Positions 1 to 8,709 of a stretch of DNA of 64,000 bases are shown here, piece by piece. The notes beneath the pieces are model-generated. The model ran no database searches, was not told where the DNA came from, and saw only the letters and a program-made list of their open reading frames with translations. This DNA comes from Providencia rettgeri (lineage in GTDB: Bacteria > Pseudomonadota > Gammaproteobacteria > Enterobacterales > Enterobacteriaceae). The translations under genes and the position numbers were made by a program. Position 1 is the stretch's first letter. Each line of letters opens with the position of its first letter. The stretch is taken from NCBI RefSeq assembly GCF_041075285.1, contig NZ_CP163512.1:4278001-4342000 (forward strand), written 5' to 3'.

Positions 1-1
1 G

Positions 2-823
2 TTGGTTGTGCGTCCTTATATTGCAACAATGACAACCTCTGAACTGTTCGCCATTATGTGTGGCGGATTAGCATCAGTGGCCGGCTCTGTATTAGCGGGT
101 TATGCACAAATGGGCGTACCCATGGAATACCTGATTGCGGCATCATTTATGGCAGCTCCGGGGGGGTTGTTATTCGCAAAACTAATGGTGCCTGAAACGG
201 AAGATGTGCGTGACAGAGTTGATGCGGTCGATTTAGTCGCGGAAGACGAACGTCCTGCTAATATTATTGATGCTGCCGCAGCGGGAGCATCATCAGGGAT
301 GCAATTAGCCCTGAACGTGGGGGCAATGTTATTGGCATTTATTGCATTAATTGCCTTAATCAACGGTATTTTAGGTGGTATTGGTGGCTGGTTTGATTAT
401 CCACAATTATCTCTTGAATTGTTATTAGGTTGGTTATTTGCGCCTATCGCCTATTTAATTGGTGTGCCATGGAGTGAAGCAACGATTGCGGGCTCTTTCA
501 TTGGTCAAAAAATTGTCGTGAATGAGTTTGTTGCCTTTATGAACTTCGGTGAATATATGAAGGCGGATGCGGAAGTTATTGCGGCAGGTAAGCAAGTGTT
601 GTCTGACCATACAAAAGCGATTATCTCATTTGCATTATGTGGTTTCGCCAACTTGTCATCGGTAGCGATCTTATTAGGTGGTTTGGGGGGAATGGCGCCA
701 AATCGCCGTGGAGATGTTGCTCGTCTCGGTATGAAAGCGGTGATGGCGGGGACGCTATCTAACTTAATGAGTGCAACCATTGCTGGCTTCTTCTTGACCT
801 TGGGTGCAATTGCCGTAGCATAA
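2..823 (+). CDS. Concentrative nucleoside transporter, CNT/NupC family (5' end outside window)
   Basis: This is the C-terminal part of a CNT-family nucleoside symporter, an inner-membrane protein that takes up nucleosides with H+ or Na+. The reading frame is open at the window edge, so the first base is not a real start; full members have about 400 residues and about 273 are visible. The segment [11 protein letters not shown] followed by [17 protein letters not shown], and later [18 protein letters not shown], are conserved CNT stretches, and the text resembles the Vibrio-type transporter more than E. coli NupC. Several hydrophobic segments follow. It lies directly upstream of deoCABD, which degrades imported nucleosides, so uptake and catabolism are neighbours. 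A terminator follows at about 870, so it is probably a separate transcript. Family is certain; substrate range and coupling ion are inferred. Confidence 0.9.
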   Translation: MVVRPYIATMTTSELFAIMCGGLASVAGSVLAGYAQMGVPMEYLIAASFMAAPGGLLFAKLMVPETEDVRDRVDAVDLVAEDERPANIIDAAAAGASSGMQLALNVGAMLLAFIALIALINGILGGIGGWFDYPQLSLELLLGWLFAPIAYLIGVPWSEATIAGSFIGQKIVVNEFVAFMNFGEYMKADAEVIAAGKQVLSDHTKAIISFALCGFANLSSVAILLGGLGGMAPNRRGDVARLGMKAVMAGTLSNLMSATIAGFFLTLGAIAVA

Positions 824-869
824 AAAACGCTATTGAGTTTCAGGCAGTTTTATCGAATCTGTTCATTAT

Positions 870-905
870 AAAAGCGAAAGGGAGTCTCTTTCGCTTTTAT
901 TTTTA
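870..905 (+). terminator. Rho-independent terminator after the nucleoside transporter gene
   Basis: Arms AAAAGCGAAAG (870-880) and CTTTCGCTTTT (888-898) pair across a 7-nt loop and run into a T-rich tail. Confidence 0.85.
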
Positions 906-1036
906 TCGATTATATTCTTTTGCGATCTTTTATATTCAACGGCAAAATTTCAACTATTCTTAACTTAGTCAATTAATGATTGTCTGGGGTTAAAAAGCCA
1001 TTTGAGTGAATAAATTAACCGCCAGATCGGGTATAA

Positions 1037-1135
1037 TGAGATCTGACTCACATTTATATCTTTAATAATGTAACTTTCAGTCGATTAATGTGATTTGTAG
1101 CACATAAAATGACGCGGTTCCATGGTCAAATAGAC
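1037..1135 (+). promoter_or_regulatory. deo operon promoter region with two CRP-like sites (deoP2-like)
   Basis: TGAGATCTGACTCACA (1037-1052) and TGTGATTTGTAGCACA (1089-1104) both match the CRP consensus TGTGA-N6-TCACA. Their starts are 52 bp apart. In E. coli deoP2 two CRP sites about 52-53 bp apart flank the CytR site, so the same CRP/CytR control is inferred. A weak -10-like TCAAAT lies near 1126, which would place the start of transcription near 1138. No clear DeoR operator was found. The rest of the 824-1303 gap is the upstream terminator and the structured leader. Confidence 0.65.
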
Positions 1136-1137
1136 AC

Positions 1138-1315
1138 TAGTAAGCTGCTAATGGAACTGCTAGTTCTCAGAGTCCACTGACTCTAGGGCATCGTGCGGTG
1201 AGAAGGAACTCAGCTGCTCAGTTCGGAAGCATCCGGCTGGCATCTTTAAGGAACCAAGCCCGCTCGCCAACAAAGAACGTGTCGTTCTGAAGAATTAATA
1301 ACGTTGGAGAGTTAT
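1138..1315 (+). promoter_or_regulatory. Hairpin-rich 5' leader of deoC
   Basis: The ~175 nt between the predicted transcription start and deoC hold several short inverted repeats. These include GAACT-GCT-AGTTC near 1155, AGAGTC-CACT-GACTCT near 1170, and AGAACG-TGT-CGTTCT ending near 1289. The last one lies shortly before the ribosome binding site GGAGAG. No known riboswitch motif was recognised. The function, if any, is unknown. Confidence 0.35.
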
Positions 1316-2095
1316 ATGACTGATTTAAAAGCAGCCGCACAACGCGCGCTGACCCTGATGGATTTAACCACATTAAATGATGATGACACTGATGCAAAAG
1401 TAATCGCATTATGCCATCAAGCCAAAAGCCCTGCGGGCAATACCGCGGCAATTTGTATCTACCCTCGTTTTATTCCGATTGCACGCAAAACCCTGCGTGA
1501 GCAAGGTACCCCTGATATTCGTATTGCGACAGTAACCAACTTCCCACACGGTAATGATGACATTGAAATCGCATTAGCAGAAACCAAAGCGGCTATCGCT
1601 TATGGTGCGGACGAAGTTGACGTTGTATTCCCATACCGCGCGCTCATTGCAGGTAATGAACAAATCGGTTTTGATTTAGTGAAAGCATGTAAAGATGCTT
1701 GTGCAACTGCGAATGTCTTACTGAAGGTGATCATTGAAACAGGCGAATTAAAAGATGCGGCGTTAATTCGTAAAGCGTCAGAAATTTCAATTAAAGCAGG
1801 TGCTGATTTTATCAAAACCTCGACAGGTAAAGTCCCCGTTAATGCAACCTTAGAAAGCGCAGAAATCATGATGCAAGTTATCAGTGATATGGGTGTTGCA
1901 AAAACAGTTGGTTTTAAACCCGCAGGTGGTGTCCGTACTGCTGAAGAAGCGGCTGATTACTTAGCTTTAGCTGGTCGAATTTTAGGTGACAATTGGGTTG
2001 ATAGCCGCCACTTCCGTTTTGGCGCATCAAGCTTGTTAGCAAATTTATTAAACACGCTGGGTTACGACGTTAAAAAATCAAGCGGTAGTTATTAA
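1316..2095 (+). CDS. deoC: Deoxyribose-phosphate aldolase
   Basis: DERA cleaves 2-deoxyribose 5-phosphate into acetaldehyde and glyceraldehyde 3-phosphate, the last step of deoxynucleoside breakdown in the cytoplasm. The 259-residue length equals that of E. coli DeoC and the sequence is nearly colinear. The Schiff-base lysine is Lys167 in [10 protein letters not shown]; Asp102 (DEVDVVF) and Lys201 (VGFKPAGG) complete the catalytic set. A TTG four codons upstream is in frame, but it forms part of the ribosome binding site (GGAGAG, 6 nt before ATG). The ATG reading MTDLKA also matches the family, so 1316 is chosen. First gene of deoC-deoA-deoB(-deoD); the 48-bp gap to deoA suggests cotranscription. 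Identification is certain. Confidence 0.98.
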   Translation: MTDLKAAAQRALTLMDLTTLNDDDTDAKVIALCHQAKSPAGNTAAICIYPRFIPIARKTLREQGTPDIRIATVTNFPHGNDDIEIALAETKAAIAYGADEVDVVFPYRALIAGNEQIGFDLVKACKDACATANVLLKVIIETGELKDAALIRKASEISIKAGADFIKTSTGKVPVNATLESAEIMMQVISDMGVAKTVGFKPAGGVRTAEEAADYLALAGRILGDNWVDSRHFRFGASSLLANLLNTLGYDVKKSSGSY

Positions 2096-2143
2096 TTTTC
2101 GCATTATTGTTAGCCGATAAATTCGACTTTAAAGGAGTATATC

Positions 2144-3466
2144 GTGTTTCTGGCACAAGAGATTATTCGTAAAAAGCGCGATGGCAAACCATTAAGTGAA
2201 GAGGAAATTCGCTTTTTTATCAATGGTGTTCGTGATAATTCTGTTTCGGAAGGCCAAATTGCTGCGCTGGCAATGACCATCTATTTTAACGATATGACGA
2301 TGCCTGAGCGTGTGGCTTTGACACTGGCAATGCGTGATTCAGGCACCGTTCTGAATTGGAAATCGCTCAATCTTAATGGCCCATTAGTGGATAAACATTC
2401 TACAGGCGGTGTCGGCGATGTTACCTCCCTGATGCTCGGCCCAATGGTCGCGGCATGTGGCGGTTATGTTCCAATGATTTCAGGTCGTGGTTTGGGTCAT
2501 ACCGGTGGTACGCTGGATAAACTAGAAGCCATTCCTAATTTCGACATTTTCCCTGATGATGCTCGTTTTCGTGACATTATTAAAGATGTGGGGGTGGCGA
2601 TTATTGGGCAAACTAATTCATTAGCACCAGCAGATAAACGTTTTTACGCAACCCGTGATATTACTGCGACGGTTGACTCGATCCCGCTGATCACCGCATC
2701 TATCTTAGGAAAAAAACTGGCTGAAGGCCTTGATGCCTTAGTGATGGACGTGAAAGTTGGCTCTGGCGCATTTATGCCAACCTATGAGAAATCAGAAGAG
2801 CTGGCGGAGTCTATCGTTAAAGTCGCAAACGGCGCAGGTTGCAAAACCACGGCATTATTAACCGATATGAACGAAGTACTGGCCTCCAGTGCGGGTAATG
2901 CGGTTGAAGTACGTGAAGCCGTGCAATTCTTGACGGGTGAATACCGTAATCCGCGCCTATATGAAGTCACGATGGCACTTTGTGTGGAAATGTTGGTTTC
3001 TGGCTCACTAGCAGCTACCCGTGAGGAAGCACGACAAAAACTGCAAGCGGTACTGGATAACGGTAAAGCCGCTGACGTGTTTGGTCGTATGGTTGCAGCG
3101 CAAAAAGGTCCCGTTGACTTTGTTGAAAATTATGACAAATACCTGCCAACTGCCGTGTTGAGTAAAGCTGTTTATGCACCGCAAGACGGTATTATCACGC
3201 AAATGGATACACGGGCATTGGGCATGTCCGTTGTGACTTTAGGTGGTGGTCGTCGCAAAGCTACAGACCCAATTGACTACAGTGTTGGTCTGAGCGATAT
3301 CGCCGCGTTAGGCTCGAAAGTGGATACAAAAACACCATTGGCAATCATCCATGCAAACAGTGAAAAAGCATGGGAAGAGGCGGCAAAAGAAGTGCGCGCA
3401 GCGATGGTGATTGGTGAAAACTCCCCTGAGCAAACGCCGATGGTTTATCGCCAAATCAGCGAGTAA
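2144..3466 (+). CDS. deoA: Thymidine phosphorylase
   Basis: DeoA carries out the reversible phosphorolysis of thymidine and deoxyuridine to the base and 2-deoxyribose 1-phosphate. The 440-residue length matches E. coli. The glycosyltransferase family 3 phosphate-binding signature [10 protein letters not shown] sits at residues 83-92 (Lys84, Ser86), and the [16 protein letters not shown] segment follows. The C-terminal pyrimidine phosphorylase domain contains [10 protein letters not shown]. The start is GTG, 8 nt after a strong AAGGAG. It lies between deoC and deoB; its product is converted by DeoB and then cleaved by DeoC. Confidence 0.98.
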   Translation: MFLAQEIIRKKRDGKPLSEEEIRFFINGVRDNSVSEGQIAALAMTIYFNDMTMPERVALTLAMRDSGTVLNWKSLNLNGPLVDKHSTGGVGDVTSLMLGPMVAACGGYVPMISGRGLGHTGGTLDKLEAIPNFDIFPDDARFRDIIKDVGVAIIGQTNSLAPADKRFYATRDITATVDSIPLITASILGKKLAEGLDALVMDVKVGSGAFMPTYEKSEELAESIVKVANGAGCKTTALLTDMNEVLASSAGNAVEVREAVQFLTGEYRNPRLYEVTMALCVEMLVSGSLAATREEARQKLQAVLDNGKAADVFGRMVAAQKGPVDFVENYDKYLPTAVLSKAVYAPQDGIITQMDTRALGMSVVTLGGGRRKATDPIDYSVGLSDIAALGSKVDTKTPLAIIHANSEKAWEEAAKEVRAAMVIGENSPEQTPMVYRQISE

Positions 3467-3519
3467 TACAAATAGATTTTAGTGGTATATCGTTCTAAAA
3501 ATACCGCAGGAGAAAAAAA

Positions 3520-4743
3520 ATGAAACGCACATTTATTATGGTTTTGGATTCCTTTGGGATCGGTGCTGCACACGATGCACATAAATTTGGTGATGAAGGC
3601 TCAAATACATTGGGTCACATTGCAGATGCTTGCGCACGCGGCGAAGCGGATATTGGTCGTAAAGGGCCTCTGCATTTACCAAATTTAACCAAATTAGGTT
3701 TAGGTAAAGCAGGTGAAGAATCAAGCGGTTCATTCCCTGCGGGGCTTGATCCTAATGCTGAAATTATCGGTGCCTACGGTTATGCGAGTGAAATTTCTTC
3801 CGGTAAAGATACGCCATCAGGTCACTGGGAAATCGCAGGGGTGCCAGTATTATTTGACTGGGGATATTTCTCTGATGAAGAAAATAGCTTTCCACAAGAA
3901 TTGTTGGATACCTTAGTTAAAAAAGCGAACTTGCCAGGTTATTTAGGTAACTGTCACTCATCGGGGACGGTTATCCTTGACCAACTGGGTGAAGAGCACA
4001 TGAAAACGGGTAAACCCATTTTCTATACCTCCGCAGACTCTGTCTTCCAAATTGCTTGCCATGAAGAAACTTACGGTTTAGACAAACTGTATGAGTTATG
4101 TGAAATCGCTCGTGAAGAGTTAACCAAAGGTGGTTATAACATTGGCCGTGTTATTGCACGTCCATTTGTTGGTGACAAAGCGGGTAATTTCACCCGTACA
4201 GGTAACCGCCACGACTTAGCGGTTGAACCACCTGCACCAACAGTGCTGAAAAAATTAGTGGACGAAAAACAAGGTGAAGTCGTTTCTATCGGTAAAATCG
4301 CTGATATTTACGCCCATGTTGGGATCACGAAGAAAGTCAAAGCAACAGGCATTGATGCTCTGTTTGATGCAACAGTGGAAGAAATGAAGCAGGCGGGTGA
4401 TAACACCATTGTGTTCACTAACTTTGTTGACTTTGACTCAGCATACGGTCACCGCCGGGATGTTGCAGGTTATGCAGCCGCGCTTGAGTTATTTGACCGT
4501 CGTTTACCAGAGTTAATGAAACTGGTGAAAGAGGATGACATTCTGATTTTAACCGCTGACCACGGTTGTGACCCAACTTGGCCAGGTACAGACCATACAC
4601 GTGAGCACATTCCTGTTCTAATCTATGGTCCAAAAGTTAAACCAGGTTCATTAGGTCACCGCGAAACTTTTGCCGATATTGGTCAGACAGTGGCGAAGTA
4701 CTTTGATTTGTCGCCAATGGATTATGGTAAGCCAATGCTCTAA
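3520..4743 (+). CDS. deoB: Phosphopentomutase
   Basis: DeoB interconverts (deoxy)ribose 1-phosphate and 5-phosphate, linking the phosphorylases DeoA and DeoD to the aldolase DeoC. The 407-residue protein belongs to the alkaline phosphatase superfamily. The metal-binding N terminus reads [10 protein letters not shown], the phosphorylatable threonine lies in [12 protein letters not shown] (about Thr98), and the C-terminal metal ligands are in [20 protein letters not shown]. The start ATG has AGGAG 9 nt upstream. It sits 53 bp after deoA. It is followed by an ERIC-rich gap of 520 bp before deoD, so deoD may be partly uncoupled from the rest of the operon. Confidence 0.98.
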   Translation: MKRTFIMVLDSFGIGAAHDAHKFGDEGSNTLGHIADACARGEADIGRKGPLHLPNLTKLGLGKAGEESSGSFPAGLDPNAEIIGAYGYASEISSGKDTPSGHWEIAGVPVLFDWGYFSDEENSFPQELLDTLVKKANLPGYLGNCHSSGTVILDQLGEEHMKTGKPIFYTSADSVFQIACHEETYGLDKLYELCEIAREELTKGGYNIGRVIARPFVGDKAGNFTRTGNRHDLAVEPPAPTVLKKLVDEKQGEVVSIGKIADIYAHVGITKKVKATGIDALFDATVEEMKQAGDNTIVFTNFVDFDSAYGHRRDVAGYAAALELFDRRLPELMKLVKEDDILILTADHGCDPTWPGTDHTREHIPVLIYGPKVKPGSLGHRETFADIGQTVAKYFDLSPMDYGKPML

Positions 4744-4870
4744 TACCCATTACCCGTCATACTTTGCGCTGTCGCGGTGTTGGCTGCACAAAATCCCCCT
4801 AATCACATACTGATGTATGCTCATAGGGATGATTTTCTTTGCCGCCTAGCGACAACGCAAATTATTTAGG
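4744..4870. repeat. ERIC element, full length, copy 1
   Basis: A 127-bp intergenic repeat with ERIC hallmarks: CCGTCATACTTTGCGCTGTC at the left, TGTTGGCTGC, the central TCACATAC-TGATGTATGCTC palindrome, TTGCCGCCT, and a right end CGCAAATTATTTAGG. The length equals the classical ERIC unit. It starts immediately after the deoB stop codon and would be transcribed as a long hairpin in the deo mRNA. Confidence 0.85.
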
Positions 4871-4950
4871 TTAATAATCAATTAGTTAGGGTAATGATTA
4901 ACTATCTAGGGTAATGATCAATTATTTAGGGTAATGATTGACTATCTAAT
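4871..4950 (+). repeat. 20-bp tandem repeat array, four units
   Basis: Four head-to-tail 20-bp units follow ERIC copy 1 with consensus GTAATGATNAAYTATYTAGG. The unit resembles the ERIC right end (ATTATTTAGG), so the array probably grew from it by slippage. Confidence 0.8.
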
Positions 4951-4956
4951 AGGTAA

Positions 4957-5079
4957 GCTCTGTGGTCATACTTTGCGCTGTCGCGGTGTTGGCTGCACAA
5001 AATCCCCCTAATCACATACTGATGTATGCTCATAGGGATCATTTTTTTTGCCGCCTAGCGACAACGCAAATTATTTAGG
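4957..5079. repeat. ERIC element, copy 2
   Basis: Second ERIC copy in the deoB-deoD gap, almost identical to copy 1 from GGTCATACTTTGCG to CAAATTATTTAGG. It differs mainly at its left edge and in a short T run. The near identity suggests a recent segmental duplication of ERIC plus array. Confidence 0.85.
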
Positions 5080-5186
5080 TTAATAATCAATTGGTTAGAG
5101 TGATGATTGACTATCTAGGGTAATGTTCAATTATTTAGGGTAATGATTAACTATCTAGGGTAATGATCAATTATCTAGGGTAATGA
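5080..5186 (+). repeat. 20-bp tandem repeat array, five units plus a partial
   Basis: Units begin at 5080, 5100, 5120, 5140 and 5160, with a partial unit at 5180. The consensus is that of the first array. The last unit ends about 78 bp before the deoD start. Confidence 0.8.
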
Positions 5187-5263
5187 GATTCTAATTTTAG
5201 TAATAAGGCGGGGAACCACCTTATTTATTTTGAAAAAATTTTATTGTTTAGAGGGAAATAAGA

Positions 5264-5980
5264 ATGGCAACTCCACATATTAATGCAGAAATGGGTGATT
5301 TCGCTGATGTTGTTCTGATGCCAGGCGACCCATTACGTGCAAAATATATCGCAGAAACCTTCCTGCAAGATGTCCGCCAAGTGAACAATGTTCGTGGTAT
5401 GTTAGGTTTTACAGGAACTTATAAAGGCCGTAAAATATCTGTTATGGGCCACGGTATGGGGATCCCTTCCTGCTCAATCTACGCAAAAGAGTTGATCACG
5501 GATTTTGGTGTGAAAGTGATTATTCGTGTAGGTTCATGTGGTGCCGTAATGGATGACGTTAAACTGCGTGATGTGGTTATCGGCATGGGCGCTTGTACAG
5601 ATTCTAAAGTGAATCGCCTTCGCTTCAAAGACCACGATTTTGCTGCGATTGCAGACTATGAACTTGTTCATAATGCAGTTGAAGCGGCAAAAGCAAGAAA
5701 CGTGAATGTCCGTGTGGGGAACCTGTTCTCTGCTGACCTATTCTATACGCCAGATCCCGACATGTTTAAAGTGATGGAAAAATACGGCATCCTTGGTGTT
5801 GAAATGGAAGCGGCAGGTATCTATGGTGTCGCTGCGGAGTACGGTGCGCGCGCACTGGCAATTTGTACCGTCTCTGACCATATCAAAACGGGTGAGCAAA
5901 CTACCTCGGATGAGCGTCAAACAACCTTTAATGAAATGATTGAAATCGCACTGGATTCTGTTTTGTTAGGCGACAAATAA
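5264..5980 (+). CDS. deoD: Purine nucleoside phosphorylase, DeoD type
   Basis: DeoD cleaves purine (deoxy)ribonucleosides with phosphate to free base and (deoxy)ribose 1-phosphate; the E. coli enzyme is a homohexamer. The 238-residue length is typical. Visible motifs are [27 protein letters not shown] (His5, phosphate-binding Arg25), the GHGMGIPS loop, and [10 protein letters not shown], with the proton-donor Asp in CTVSDHI. The ATG is preceded by AGAGGGAAATAAG. The gene lies downstream of deoB across the repeat-filled gap and ends at a hairpin terminator. Identification is certain; whether it is cotranscribed with deoCAB is inferred. Confidence 0.98.
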   Translation: MATPHINAEMGDFADVVLMPGDPLRAKYIAETFLQDVRQVNNVRGMLGFTGTYKGRKISVMGHGMGIPSCSIYAKELITDFGVKVIIRVGSCGAVMDDVKLRDVVIGMGACTDSKVNRLRFKDHDFAAIADYELVHNAVEAAKARNVNVRVGNLFSADLFYTPDPDMFKVMEKYGILGVEMEAAGIYGVAAEYGARALAICTVSDHIKTGEQTTSDERQTTFNEMIEIALDSVLLGDK

Positions 5981-6007
5981 TCGTTTGATTTAATAAAAGT
6001 TTTCTCT

Positions 6008-6037
6008 AAATGCCACGTATTGCGTGGCATTTTTTTT
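6008..6037. terminator. Bidirectional terminator between deoD and the acetyltransferase gene
   Basis: Arms AAATGCCACG and CGTGGCATTT flank a TATTG-type loop and run into eight T residues. It also lies at the 3' end of the gene on the minus strand, so it probably serves both. Confidence 0.85.
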
Positions 6038-6539
6038 AGTTATTGTATTTTTTTATTCGGCTCATCATTACTGCATCAACATATTGCCCGTCACGAAACG
6101 CATAATCTCGCATCCGCCCCTCCTGCACAAAGCCAAATTTCTCATACAGCCGGACTCCGTTACCATTTGCGGCAAATACTTCGAGTTCAATGCGATGGAT
6201 ATTAAGCCAGTTATCACAATAATCTACCATCACTTGCATCAATTTCGAGCCAATACCCTTGCCTTGATGTGCTTCACTGACAGTAATACCAAAAGTGGCG
6301 ACATGGCGGCGGCGAATTTGGTTAGGCTGACTAATAACAAGTAATCCAACGACTTCTTGCTCAAGTACGGCAACGAACTGCGTCACGAGGGGCTCATTCG
6401 CCCCAAGACGCGCTTCCCACGTTTTTTCTGTTGGATAGGGGAGCTGCAATGTATTGGCGTAAGCCGAATAGTTAGCGTGAATTTGGGTAATCGCAGGGAT
6501 ATCAGCCATTGTTGCCCTGCGTATGGTAATCTCACTCAT
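6036..6539 (-). CDS. GNAT family N-acetyltransferase, AaaT/YhhY-like
   Basis: This 167-residue GNAT protein resembles E. coli YhhY (AaaT), an L-amino-acid N-acetyltransferase, along its whole length. It begins MSEITIRRAT. The acetyl-CoA-binding motif A is visible as VSEAHQGKGIGSKLM (Q-x-x-G-x-G/A). The downstream stretch CDNWLNIHRIELEVFAANGNGVRLYEKFGF is characteristic, and the end reads YAFRDGQYVDAVMMSRIK. It is a single gene convergent with deoD. In E. coli yhhY lies elsewhere on the chromosome, so this position is not conserved. The substrate is inferred from similarity. Confidence 0.8.
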   Translation of the reverse strand: MSEITIRRATMADIPAITQIHANYSAYANTLQLPYPTEKTWEARLGANEPLVTQFVAVLEQEVVGLLVISQPNQIRRRHVATFGITVSEAHQGKGIGSKLMQVMVDYCDNWLNIHRIELEVFAANGNGVRLYEKFGFVQEGRMRDYAFRDGQYVDAVMMSRIKKYNN

Positions 6540-6924
6540 AATTTTCTCTTATTATCCTTTGTTGGGTGAATATTAGTTGCATTAAATATATTTTATGTCA
6601 ATGAAATTAACGACTAAATTAATGCTGGGGAAAAATATAAATATTATGGTTTTTTTATAATCGCTATTTGATATGAAAGCCAAATAGAAACTTATAGTAT
6701 TATGAGTAGTTCATTTTAAAATAATTTAGAATAATAACTGAGTGTGTTTTTTCACATTTAATACTCAAGTTTCACATTTTGAATTTATTTAATATGATTG
6801 GATGCTGAATAAAAATAATATAATGGCACAATTATCTGATCAGCGATGCATAGTAATGATCGAGATAAGTGGTACATGCTATCTATCTAAAATTATTTTG
6901 TTAATTATTAATTAGGAATGTAAC
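6540..6924. other. AT-rich intergenic region between divergent genes
   Basis: This 385-bp stretch is strongly AT-rich and carries the divergent promoters of the acetyltransferase gene and the unknown 567-codon gene. No repeat, RNA gene or confident regulator site was recognised. The base composition resembles the unknown gene to its right rather than the backbone. Confidence 0.4.
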
Positions 6925-8628
6925 ATGCGAACTGAAAATAACTGCTCTAGTAAAATTGACTACTCTCACAAGGGAATTGATTTAACTAATAAAATAATTG
7001 ATTATTGTTCTAGAAATCAATTGATAGGTAATGCCAATGTAATATTAGAAAGTATTCCTCTTAAGAATTTTTCAAAAATGACGATGCAGGTTGCTGGTAA
7101 AGAATATTACAAATTAATAGGTAATATAAATAAATCCCTTCATAGTGACACCATTAAGTCTCAAGAGTTTTGTAATAGCATACGAAAGATTATCATTGAG
7201 CAGGCAAGAAATTTAAGGTCAGATGACAATAAGGATTATTCAAGCTTAATTAAAAATTCAAAATCTATTGATGCTAAAAATGATTCATTATGTGAAGCTA
7301 TTTCACTTAAAGTGAAAAATAAGTCTATTGATGAAAAATCAATTAAAAAGATTGATGAAATAATCAAAAATGCAAAAAAGACAATGTCGAATGAGGAGTT
7401 TAAATCAACGCTACTTGAAGCTCAGGTTTTGGTATTAAGCTGTAGAAATAAAACGGTTTATGAAAAGATAAACAAAGTGTTAGTTCCATATATCGAAACT
7501 AAAGATCAATATCCACAGTCAGTGGACTTTGAAAAAAAGAATATTGACTCAAATAGTCAGTTAGTTCATAAGAATGCAGACGTTTCTCTACTCGATAAAA
7601 AAAATCTCTTTGTGGGTAAAGAAACAAAAAATACAATACTAGAAGAAAGCCCATCGATAATACCAGAAGAAAAAGCGATACAGCATAAGGTGAGTGACAA
7701 AACTCCTGATGTATCGTTTAGCAATACGTTTTATGCTTCCACACAATATAACGCTCAGCTAGAAAAAAATAATATTAAGTTAAAAAATGATGAATTCATA
7801 GAAAGGATGAGTCGTAGTAAAGTTGAGCCGACTAAACAGAAGAATAGAGCATTTTTTGAGAAAATAAATGAGCAACTCAATGGACTTTTAACTAAGAAAA
7901 ATAAATTAAAACAATTGAATTCAAGTGAACAAGAACCCGAATTTCAAAAAATTCTTGCTAGTCATACGATAGAGGAAGCGATTAAAATTAAACTGGTTTT
8001 TAACAAAATCTCTGATCGATCATTAAATTTGATTGAGGGTAAAATTAAGAAAAAGTTTAAAGAATTAACGTTAAGTAAAAATCCCGAACTATTTGAAGAG
8101 GAAATGATAAATGCACAAAAAACACTAAAAAAATACGATAATGAATTGGTGTGTAATAAATTAAATGTAATTATTAATAAGTACTTAGATAAATATGATT
8201 CATATATTAGAGAAAGTAAATCCCCAATGGCTAGAATTTATTTCGCCATAAATTCAGTTTCTAACTTGCAAGATATTACGTCACGTAAGTTCAATGAGTT
8301 TAAAATGGCAATTATAGATGGGTTTAAAAGAGAGCCAATTGAAAATATTGAGAAATATTCATCTGATTTAATGAGGAAAATATCAAATGGTACTCATCAA
8401 AATATTGCTAAGAAGATTAATGATTTTATCGAGATTCATTCAATGGATAGAATTAATGAGTTGAAGGGAGATAAAAAAATCAGTGTTGAAAGCACACCAG
8501 AATTATTAGAACCCCAAAAAAACATAGATACAGAGGAGTTAATGAAGGAAATAAGCTTAAAGAAAATAATTTCACATGTATTCAATCGAATAATTAATAA
8601 TATACGAACACTGTTTTCCCGAAATTAA
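6925..8628 (+). CDS. Unknown Lys/Asn/Ile-rich protein with degenerate helical repeats
   Basis: I do not recognise this 567-residue protein. It has no signal peptide and no clear membrane segment, and is rich in Lys, Asn, Ile and Ser. The DNA is far more AT-rich than the neighbours. Three stretches look like diverged copies of one ~65-residue unit at about residues 126-192, 351-425 and 440-505. They share a pattern with I-D/S-x-x-S, a long helix, A-Q or S-D-L, and a K-I/L-N-x-h-I/L-x-Y ending. A polar low-complexity linker (about 195-300) separates the first from the rest. The ATG has AGGAATGTAAC before it. The base composition, lack of homology and position at the edge of an accessory block suggest horizontal acquisition. 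A secreted effector or surface role is possible but unproven. Confidence 0.75.
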   Translation: MRTENNCSSKIDYSHKGIDLTNKIIDYCSRNQLIGNANVILESIPLKNFSKMTMQVAGKEYYKLIGNINKSLHSDTIKSQEFCNSIRKIIIEQARNLRSDDNKDYSSLIKNSKSIDAKNDSLCEAISLKVKNKSIDEKSIKKIDEIIKNAKKTMSNEEFKSTLLEAQVLVLSCRNKTVYEKINKVLVPYIETKDQYPQSVDFEKKNIDSNSQLVHKNADVSLLDKKNLFVGKETKNTILEESPSIIPEEKAIQHKVSDKTPDVSFSNTFYASTQYNAQLEKNNIKLKNDEFIERMSRSKVEPTKQKNRAFFEKINEQLNGLLTKKNKLKQLNSSEQEPEFQKILASHTIEEAIKIKLVFNKISDRSLNLIEGKIKKKFKELTLSKNPELFEEEMINAQKTLKKYDNELVCNKLNVIINKYLDKYDSYIRESKSPMARIYFAINSVSNLQDITSRKFNEFKMAIIDGFKREPIENIEKYSSDLMRKISNGTHQNIAKKINDFIEIHSMDRINELKGDKKISVESTPELLEPQKNIDTEELMKEISLKKIISHVFNRIINNIRTLFSRN

Positions 8629-8669
8629 TGATGATTTTTATTTACTTAAGAATATGATAAAAAATAGGC

Positions 8670-8704
8670 AAATTAGCCCGTTGTATTTACGGGCTAATTT
8701 TTAT
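8670..8704. terminator. Bidirectional terminator
   Basis: AAATTAGCCCG (8670-8680) pairs with CGGGCTAATTT (8690-8700). T runs exist on both strands, so it can end the unknown gene from the left and the M16 protease gene from the right. Confidence 0.85.
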
Positions 8705-8709
8705 TTATC

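Noticed and set aside
6024..6344. Plus-strand 106-codon ORF after deoD
   Set aside because: It lies entirely antisense to the clear GNAT acetyltransferase and has no recognisable sequence.
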